Assembly: GCA_037953625.1 (NCBI GenBank)
Contig: CM075652.1
Span: 39,240,501-39,304,500 of the forward strand
Direction of reading: 5' to 3'
DNA: 64,000 bases
From: Crotalaria pallida
Taxonomy: Eukaryota; Streptophyta; Magnoliopsida; Fabales; Fabaceae
This document shows positions 56,661-64,000 of the stretch, one piece after another. Position 1 is the first letter of the stretch. Every line of letters begins with the position of its first letter. The translations under genes were made by a program, and so were the position numbers. The notes under the pieces are model-generated. The model was not told where the DNA came from and did not search any database. It worked only from the letters and a program-made list of their open reading frames with translations.

Positions 56661-57015
56661 AGGTCTTGCACTTGAATCGCTATATCTTCTTTGTTAAGCG
56701 TCGGATCTTGCTCAAATTTTGAGACAAGCTTTCTAAGACAGCTATCTTCACATCCAACAGTGGAATTTACATTTTAAGTTGTAGATACTTTATTTCTTAT
56801 TTATTAATACAAGGTGTTTCCAACACCGAAAACACTATCTTTAACACCCGTTTGGTCTTCTCTAAATTTCCTATTCGATGCCTATGCTTCTTAACCCTTC
56901 TGTGGCATTCAAAGGAAATCTAATCTATCACCTTGACTATTCTTGACCATAATTATTATCTCCTAATCTTATTATTATTCTAATTATTCTTAGGGTTAAA
57001 ATCCGGTATGTTACA

Positions 57016-58775
57016 ATTTTCCCACACTTATTAGAATTTCGTCCCCGAAATTCTGTTCAGTTCCGTAAATGGAGAACCATCCCATTGATAAAGTTTCTGA
57101 CTACGTGCTTTAATTCTATTTTGTTTTTTTCTCCCACCTAGGATACTTCTAAGTCCATACCCCTTGACGCTTCCGATCTTTTGTCAACACTTCACTTCTT
57201 GCTCTCGCCCGACTTTCCTTATCGTTCCCGCTTGTTACACCGTTAAGACCTAATTGGGTCACTAAGTTCTCCCCAACATGGCGTTGACATACCGGGTTAT
57301 ATCAATGACAAGAAGTAGGGAATTGAATGTGTCAGATCCTGATCGTCTTTCATACAACTTTCAATGAAGAACGTAAGAATCTAACAACGAAAGGAAATAT
57401 AATCTTTGGAATTTCTCGAGGAATTTGTGCTTTCGCTTTAAGAAAAATAGCCTAAGATCATGTGATCCAAAGACTTTACGCAGAAGGCAATAAATTATGG
57501 GTAGAACTTTCCTCTTGAAAGAGGAACCGAACTGAATAAACAAGATTAAAACTCCCCGGAATGATTAATATTCGAGGGTGAGAGACAAGGAGAAGATCGT
57601 GAGTTCACAATCTTTAGTCGGTTGGAGCGAGAAAACCTTTGATGGTGATCAAATTGCTACTTTAGAACTGAATAAGACCAAAGAGAAATAAGAAGCAAGA
57701 TCTTCCTTTGCAAGAATTGCGACATTGTTCTAGGTCCAACTGAAGCACTAAGTAAGCCTTGAGTGACACTTGGTGGCCACTAGATGGGATAGGCAAACCC
57801 TCTTGAAATTTATATGCTTTATTAGGCACTATTTGAAATTTACGACACTTAAGTCATACCTTCGGTGTATGTCAGCAATTCCATTTTGACTTATTTTGAG
57901 CTGGATCTTGAGAGAGGTTTGGATGAATTTGAAACAGGTTAATAAGGCTAATGGAATCCAACCTTTTTATCACTCTTGAGGTTTACTTTAGTCTCGAAAT
58001 CGAGAGCCGTGTTGGGTTGATTACCCGTTGGTGGTCAATTGTTCAACTTGGTTAGTCTTAGTATGGAGACTTTATGGAGTTGTCAGTTTGGCTTTTCTGA
58101 TGGGTCGTCACTTCAAGAATCTGTATAAGATGTTTCAGGAGCCTTAGTAAGATTCCCGGTAAGTTTTGGATTATCCAAAATTCAGCTTGGCTTTCTTGAT
58201 GTTTAGGGGTGGTTCTTATAGAGTTTACTCCATCCTTTTAAGGATTCAGTATCCAGTTATGCTATTCTTAAACAGATAAGGTAGCTTAAGGTTCTCATCC
58301 TATGGTTTATTCTAAGTCTGCTTCTCGATTCTGTGCGAAGGTTCGGAAAGAAGACTTTCCGGTTAGCTTATTTTCTCTTAAAGGTTCTATATCTTGGTGG
58401 GTTCCTATTCTGGTTGTCTTGATTTCATTTAAAAGGTTGCAATGATATCATCCACCAATAGATGCAAAGATTGAGGTGATCAATCCTTACCTCACGTCTA
58501 TCAACAGCGCACCATTGTCGGATTTTGCTAATAATATCATCATCTAACAGATGCAAGAATCAGAGTGATCTATTCTAATCTTACATTCTATTAAACGACA
58601 ACATCATCGCGAGTTTTGGTTAGTTTCCAACTAATGTCCTACTCTTATTGGTTCCTACTAAACTAGATAAATCATGCTTGTTCCTTGCCGAAACACTCTA
58701 ATTAAAACATTTGGTACATTATCAGTGCAAGAGTACCTTGGACAAGCTCAGTTGCTCCTTTCAGCTCTTCGTGCT
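57016..58775 (-). other. Interior of the minus-strand Tekay-like element downstream of gag
   Basis: It ends (minus) with AGAATTTCGGGGACGAAATTC and a purine tract AAGTGTGGGAAAA just before the LTR, as in the plus-strand Tekay-like element. The other 1.7 kb has no protease, RT or integrase that I can recognise. Confidence 0.6.
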
Positions 58776-59750
58776 TTAGCCATGTTTGTTCTCTTTTTCC
58801 AGGGTGTTCTCAGGACACTCTGCAACACGGTGTCCGGGTTGTCTGCACTGAAAACATCGGCCTTCCTTCCTGTGCCGCTTAAACATCCAACATTTACGAG
58901 TATGCAATCTTCCGCAATGTGAACACGGAGGCCTAGTGCTGGAGTCATTATATGGACTTGCTTCTTGAATCGGCCCCTTTTCCCTGATAGGACCTCCAAT
59001 CCTTTGAATACCCTTGCCCTTATCCTTCGCCTCCATCCGCTTCAAACTCTTTTCGTATGTGCTGGGCATATTTACCAATTAAGAAAGATTGGCGATGTTT
59101 TGATACTCGAAGGCTAACTGGATTTCTGGGCGAAGACCATATTCAAACTTGATGCACTTTGCTCTCTCGTCAGCATCTCTGTAGCGGCCAGCATATCGGA
59201 TCAAATCCTCAAAACGAGCTGCATACTCCCTCACGCTAAGATCTCCCTGAGTCAAACTCAAAAAAGCCAGCTCCTTCTCCCTGCGAACGTCTTCTGGGAA
59301 ATACTTTCCCAGAAAATGGACCTTGAACATGTCCCACGTAATAGCCTGATTAGATGCCTCCAAGTCTCTTCATTGATGCTCTCACCAATACTCTGCCTCG
59401 CTAGTCAACACATACTCAGCCAATCGAATCCTGTGATCAGCTGGTGGTTGCAGGGCGGAGAGGATCTTCTCCATTTCTTGGAGCCATCTTTGAGCCCCAT
59501 CTGGGTTGTAGCCTCCTTCGAATCTAGGTGGCTCACTCTTCCTAAATCATGCCAACCAATCGATCTCGGCTGGAGCTGGGGGTTGAGGATTCAGCGCTGC
59601 TACTGCTGCTGCTGTTGCTGCCGCTATATTCTCGGCCTGATTCTGCTGCATCTGAGCCATAGTCTACACCTTATTCAGGTTCACCTAAACTAGGTTCTCG
59701 AGGATGGCTGCCATACGATCTGCGTCCTCATCCGCACGCCACCACGACAT
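58776..59750 (-). pseudogene. Tekay-type gag, in phase with stops
   Basis: From MSWWRADEDADRM at 59750 the frame runs through AENIAAATAAAVAALNP, PPRFEGGYNPDGAQRWLQ, RLAEYVLTSEAEYW and KYFPEDVRREKELAFLSLTQ. The end has CSHCGRLHTRKC and a knuckle CFQCRQPGHRVAECPEN. TAG codons lie near 59688 and 59670, a Trp position reads TGA or TAG near 59385, and a TAA follows IANLS (59079-59081). It is related to, but clearly different from, the gag at 30690. Confidence 0.82.
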
Positions 59751-59914
59751 ACTGACCAAGTCCTGATGAAGATACAAGTTAATACTTGTACTAGAAACTA
59801 ATTACATAGGAATCCTATTCGTCTAACTTAGACACGTGACTATACAGATTGGTTACTCGCTTGGTGAGTAACCACTGGAGTTGTGAGTCCACACTCCAAA
59901 GGCCGGGGGAAACT

Positions 59915-59926
59915 GCTCTGATACCA
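59915..59926 (-). other. Primer-binding site, initiator Met tRNA
   Basis: On the minus strand TGGTATCAGAGC lies three bases inside the LTR that ends at 59930. It fixes the element as minus-strand. Confidence 0.88.
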
Positions 59927-59929
59927 AAC

Positions 59930-60779
59930 TGTAACACCCTCACTTTTATTTAGTTAAAATAAGTTTTATTAAAAACGGAACTTGAAAATTTCAGCAAAAA
60001 TCCGGTAGAGTTTCCTCTGTTTTTCGAACTTCCCCAAAATTTCCTGTTTGAACCTGATCAGACCAGAGATATTTTTAAACATAAAACTTAATAATATTAC
60101 AACCAGGATAAACCTAACGCCCGATTAATACAAATTTCGGGGCATACGCTAATATATATTTTAAATTCCAAAATAACAAGTCTTATTTATTATTAACTAC
60201 AGTTCACTCGCGGTATCATAAACACACTCCACATGGTGGAGAGTATCTTGCTCGTCCTGCAACAGTGTAAGCTTCACTTCCGTACCTATGGAAAAATAGC
60301 AAAAAGGGCAGCATTACACAGAACTTAGGAAACAACCTCTAAGAGGTCATAGTAATAACTAAGCCTAACATTATTATTAACATACAACAACATAAACATT
60401 CAAACATTCACTCCCATTCATTTCACTTTCTTTTCTTTATTCTCATTCTTTTCTTTATTCTATTTCTTTCCTTTATTATATTTCTTTCCTTTATTCTCTT
60501 TCTTTCCTTTATTATCATTTGGCCACAGGGTCTCGCAACCATCCTGCGCCATTTTACCTTTTATTATTTGGCCACAGGGTCTCACAACCATCCTGTGTCG
60601 TTAACCTTTTATTATTTAGCCACAGGGTCTCACAACCATCATGCGTCGTTTTACCTTTTTATTATTTGGCCACAGGGTCTCACAACCATCCTACGCCATT
60701 TACCTTTTATTATTTGGCCACAGGGTCTCACAACCATCCTGCGCCGTTTTCATTTTTCCATTTTCCTTTCATTAGTAAC
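59930..60779 (-). repeat. 5' LTR of the minus-strand Tekay-like element, 3' part only
   Basis: It ends (minus) GTGAGGGTGTTACA at 59930, next to the primer site. A splice-acceptor-like CCATAG/GTACGG lies at about 60278. At 60779 it is interrupted by an Athila-type LTR fragment. Confidence 0.75.
60521..60751. repeat. Tandem repeat GGCCACAGGGTCTCACAACC, five units
   Basis: The spacing is about 45-48 bp. Each unit can pair CAGG with CCTG and GGC with GCC (or GTC by wobble). Two related units are at 55257-55345 in the other LTR. Confidence 0.85.
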
Positions 60780-61170
60780 TGATGAAGGTCTAATATATGA
60801 TGTTTTAAGGCTTAATTTCACTTCCTTTTGCTTGGGTTTTAGTTTGTTTCTCTTTTAAATATAGGTATTTTATATTAGTTTTAGGAATTTTTAGTTTATT
60901 AGAATCCTTTGAACGTTTTGATCCGTTTTGGGTATGTTTCAGGTGTTTCAGAACTTAATTTGGAGAAAATATTATTGGAGCTGAAAAGAGCATAAGAAGA
61001 CCTTGAAAATGGCACAAGAACGGAGAAAAACGGAGTCGAAAGTTACTCAGCACGCCCAGGCGTGGGATCTGCGCGCCCAGGCGCGCTTGCAGCGGTGATT
61101 AATTGGGCATTAGATATAGCGCGCCCAGGCGTGCTGGTCTGCACGCCCAGGCGCGCGAAGTGAGAGAAAG
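60780..61170 (+). repeat. Athila-type LTR fragment
   Basis: It begins TGATGAAGGTCTAATATATG and aligns with the first 390 bp of the LTRs at 24484 and 44045, including AACGTTTTGATCCGTTTTGG and a GC-rich cassette (61042-61160). It is cut by LTR A at 61171; the remainder would lie outside the window. Confidence 0.8.
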
Positions 61171-61539
61171 TGTAACATCCCGAATTTTAATTCTGAGAGT
61201 AATTAGAATAATGATAAGAGTTGGAAGTAAAGATTATTCTAAAAAGGATTTTAAATGATGGATTAGGATTTCTTTGCATGCCATAAAGGAGTCAAGAAAC
61301 ATTGGCATCAGAAAGGAGGTTGAAAGATGAACAAAAGAGCGTTAGAAGCGATGTTCTCGGTGTTGTAAACACCCTATATTAGGAGATTCAAAATAAAAGA
61401 TTTAGAACTCAAAACGTAAATTCCACCGTTGGATGTGAAGTAGGATAGGTAAGGAAGCTTGTGTCAAAATTTGAGCAAGATCCGACGGGTAACGAAGAAG
61501 TTATGGCATTTTGAAATACCAAGGAAAAAGAGAACTGGC

Positions 61540-61690
61540 CAGACTACTCGAGTAGTACCTGAATTAATCGAGTAATTCACCAATTAATCGATTAGTTCAC
61601 TGGGTAATCAAGTAGTTGGTGGAAACAGAAAGTCCAGAAAATTTGGACTACTCGAGTAGTCCACTGACTACTCGAGTAGTGCGTACTGCA
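61540..61690. repeat. Palindromic cassette of mixed CTCGAG and ATCGAT type
   Basis: It contains ACTACTCGAGTAGT twice more besides the perfect 18-bp GGACTACTCGAGTAGTCC (61645-61662), and TTAATCGATTAG. It is in the same LTR position as 12040-12140 and 34421-34676. Confidence 0.85.
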
Positions 61691-62257
61691 TCTGAAAAAA
61701 AAAAGAAACATAAAACGTGATTGGGGGTCTTCTTCCTCATTCATCCCTTTGTCTTTCTCTCTCTAGGGCACGAAGCTCTCTCTTCTCTCTCTCTAATTTC
61801 ATCCTCAAATCCTTCCTTAGATCCATAATAAACTACCAAAAATCAATCCCCATCACACACTAACACATAATCATTCATCAATCTCTTCTATTTCCTCTCA
61901 CCCACTTCAATCCCCAATTCTCTCTCTCTCCATCCTTGAAGCTTCAAGAACACCCACTCTTGATTTCCACCATTTCAAGATCAAAGTAAGTGAGATTCAA
62001 GTTTTCCTCCTCATTTCCTTCATGTTACACGAATTTCCCCCATCATCTCTAACTATTTTTACCTCTTTTGCTTCATGGTTCACTTTCTCTCTCCTCCATA
62101 GCTTTGAAGCTTTCTCTCTCTACACCTAAGGCGAGGTAGGATCAAGCTCTCCTCCTCACTCTCACTACACATTTGGTGGATATTGGATTGAAACGCAAAA
62201 GGGGAGGATTTCAAAGAGTTAGGGTTTGGTACTCCCTTCTCTCTCTACAAGGTTAAG

Positions 62258-63542
62258 GTAAGGGGGTGGATATAGTGAGCATTGGCTTGTTCTAGGAAAG
62301 GGTTTGTATGTAGATATAATGGTTGGCTAGGAGTTTATGTGTTAGGGTAGGAAATTAGAAACCCCAATTTAGAAACTAAGGGAAATCTTGAAATTAGGCT
62401 TAATTAATAATTATGGAACTCTAAGAATTAGAGAATAAGGTTAGGTTTTTATGGAGGAAAATTAAATGGCATGAACCCCTAATTTAGGATTTTAAATCAA
62501 TAATTTGGACAAGTGAAAAAGAAATGTGGTTGTTGCATGATTACATGAAAGGTGATGTTTGTTATTATTTGTAATCTAATTGCTAATGTGAAAAGAGAAT
62601 TGTGGTTATTTGATTATAAATATGATGGTACTTGTGCTTGGAATAATTATGTAAATACTAAATGGAATTGGTAGGCAAATTAATGACATATAATATGGAC
62701 AACTAACATTGGATAAGTATGGTGATGTATCATAGGCCTTCGATTTGGGGGAGACGATACATCGTAAAATGGTGTTGTATTGTAGCCTTCGATTTGGGGG
62801 ATACAATACAACGTAAACGGGGCGATGTATGTAGGCCTTCGATTTGATGGAGACATACATCGTCGATGGTGCATGTATGTAGGCCTTAGATTTGGTGGAG
62901 ACATACATACACCCTAAATAAAAAGGAAAAAGGAAAGGACAATGGATAAAAGAAGGTAAACGGTAAAGGAAAAGCGATGTATGTAGGCCTTCGATTTGGT
63001 GGAGACATACATCGTGGTTGGTGTATGTATGTAGGCCTTCGATTTGGTGGAGACATACATACACCGTAAATAAAAGGAAATGAATAAAAGAAACAGGGAA
63101 TAAAATTGGACAAGGTAAAGGTAATGGAAACGCGATGTATGTAGGCCTTCGATTTGGTGGAGACATACATCGTGATTGGTGTATGTATGTAGGCCTTCGA
63201 TTTGGTGGAGACATACATCGTGATTGGTGTATGTATGTAGGCCTTCGATTTGGTGGAGACATACATACACTGTAAAAATAAGTAAAAGGTAAGGGTTTTA
63301 AAAAGGGATTTCTTTGGAAACGGGGAAAACAAATAAAAGGGAACCAAATGGTGGAAAGGAACTAACTAAAAAGGGAACCGGCATGGATAAATTAATGGAA
63401 TTGGAAAATATGGTATGCTTGTGATGAATTTGTATTTATGTGAATAAATTGCTAATTGTGTTTGGCCTGGTTAGTTGTTATGTCTATCTAGAAACTGCTG
63501 TTCTATTTCATGTGCAATGCTCACTCCCTTACTATCTTTCAG
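62258..63542 (+). other. Predicted intron in the last LTR A
   Basis: The donor is GTTAAG/GTAAGGGGGTGG and the acceptor ATCTTTCAG/GTACAG behind GCTCACTCCCTTAC. Length is 1285 bp; the difference from 35304-36887 lies mainly in the hairpin array. Prediction only. Confidence 0.55.
62722..63270. repeat. Hairpin array with changing stems, CCTTCGATTTGG loop
   Basis: Nine units share the loop AGGCCTTCGATTTGGTGGAG with small changes. The arms are GATGTATC/GATACATC, GTTGTATTGTA/TACAATACAAC, CGATGTATGT/ACATACATCG and GGTGTATGTATGT/ACATACATACACC. They differ between units, but in almost every unit both arms match each other. Confidence 0.9.
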
Positions 63543-64000
63543 GTACAGAGATTGAGTTAGCACAGCCCCCGGCCGAGCAGGAGTGCTCTCCCTCACAGGG
63601 AGAGTAGGGTTATTATGGGGATTAGGACTATATGTGACCTAAGCCTCCTTATTCTTTTGATGTATTTGTGATGTCCATATATTTTTGATGAGGCTTAGGA
63701 TATTGTTTTTGGCATAGCTATTTTTGAGCATCATGCTAGTTGCACCTAGTACACATATTCCGCTTACACTCTGATAACTGACACTGGATGTTGTATTTTG
63801 TGCCCGTGGGGCTTTTATCTGTTATGTGCATGTGGTGCAGCCCTGCTGGCTGTTGATTTTATATATATGGATTATGTTATATACAGGTTAAATTTTGGAA
63901 AGTCCGAAAAACAAACGAAACTCCGTCCGTTTGACGGTTGATTTTCATAAGTTAAAAAGGAATTTTTAAGTACACATTTTTAATACTTGGGAATTAAGGG

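Larger units (their letters stand above)
51920..57015 (-). mobile_element. LTR of the minus-strand Tekay-like element, possibly chimeric
   Basis: In minus orientation it starts TGTAACATACCGG at 57015 (LTR A-like U3, GC-rich cassette, splice donor GAG/GTAAGAGGG at 56122/56121) and ends GGGGTGTTACA at 51920. The half from about 55250 to 57015 shares the GGCCACAGGGTCTC repeat with the LTR at 59930. The half from 51920 to about 55250 matches LTR B (GGGGGCGAC, TCTCTCACCTG, GGACAGC motifs) and not the LTR at 59930. It directly abuts the Tekay-like purine tract at 57016, so it acts as the 3' LTR. No coding sequence is seen in it. Confidence 0.65.
61171..64000 (+). mobile_element. LTR A, nearly complete, running off the window
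   Basis: It starts TGTAACATCCCGAATTTTAATTC. It shares with solo LTR A the U3 block, donor (62257/62258), acceptor (63542/63543), the exon CAGCCCCCGGCCGAGCAGG and the terminal ACTCCGTCCGTTTGACGG. By comparison with 37365 only a few tens of bases are missing at the right. Whether an internal region follows cannot be seen. Confidence 0.85.

Noticed and set aside
57016..58775. Tekay-type pol in the minus-strand element
   Set aside because: I looked for RT, RNase H and integrase motifs in all minus frames and found none that I could defend.
61645..61662. XhoI-like and AscI-like palindromes as cloning or vector artefacts
   Set aside because: The sites are numerous, have degenerate relatives, and are embedded in LTRs whose copies share position but not core. 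That is not how adaptors look.
62722..63270. Regular repeats with spacers that could be taken for a CRISPR array
   Set aside because: The repeats are in a plant LTR, the arms vary, the spacing is irregular, and there are no cas genes.
62606..63347. Minus-strand frames with CMSPPNRRPTYI or STKSKAYIH repeats
   Set aside because: They are translations of the hairpin array in several frames, not a gene.

Overview
This window looks like nuclear DNA from a flowering plant, most likely a eudicot. The signs are plant LTR-retrotransposon families primed by initiator-Met and Asp tRNAs, an L1-type plant LINE with a DUF4283-like ORF1, a tRNA-Phe(GAA) fragment of nuclear plant type, and a plant-type cytidine deaminase relic. 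Almost all of the 64 kb is transposable elements nested in each other, as in pericentromeric heterochromatin. I see no intact host gene, rRNA gene or CRISPR array. The species cannot be fixed from this sequence; a legume is only a guess.

Layout. 1-11641 is what remains of a genic region. A CT-rich leader and a possible first exon (from 4795) are split by a Ty1/copia element (136-4794, target duplication ATGTC). A 5-kb antisense LINE (5451-10469) follows, with 15-bp target duplications, and then a broken cytidine deaminase copy ends at 11641. 11642-24200 holds pieces of three TGTAACA/TGTAAGA-type LTRs (called A, C and D here), including a complete solo LTR C (12690-15459, duplication CTACC), and a gag-protease-only Athila-like element on the minus strand (16563-23158). 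24200-51919 is a nest: a minus-strand Athila gag/protease host is split by a plus-strand Athila-like element (24484-45338). That element is split by a Tekay-like element with 3.6-kb LTRs (26841-41393), which is itself split by a solo LTR A (34049-37365, duplication TATAT). The same host is also split by a 6.0-kb solo LTR B (45485-51484, duplication AGTCT). 51920-64000 is a minus-strand Tekay-like gag element (LTR, gag relic, primer site, partial LTR), interrupted by an Athila LTR fragment and then by another LTR A that reaches the window edge.

How the parts work. None of the Athila-like or Tekay-like elements here has a recognisable reverse transcriptase or integrase. They carry gag, partly protease, primer sites and LTRs, so they look like non-autonomous passengers mobilised by enzymes made elsewhere. 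Only the decayed copia element and the LINE carry reverse-transcriptase sequence, and both are broken.

Most interesting signal. The long TGTAACA-type LTRs share a design although their sequences differ. Near the U3 start there is a cassette of perfect palindromes whose core differs between copies (ATCGAT, CTCGAG or GC-rich). Then comes a predicted intron (donor RAG/GTAAGRG, acceptor YAG/GT) of about 1.3-1.6 kb. It holds family-specific arrays of hairpins whose stems change sequence while staying self-complementary. This looks like selection, or a copying mechanism, that maintains folded structure in the LTR transcript. I do not know of a description of it.
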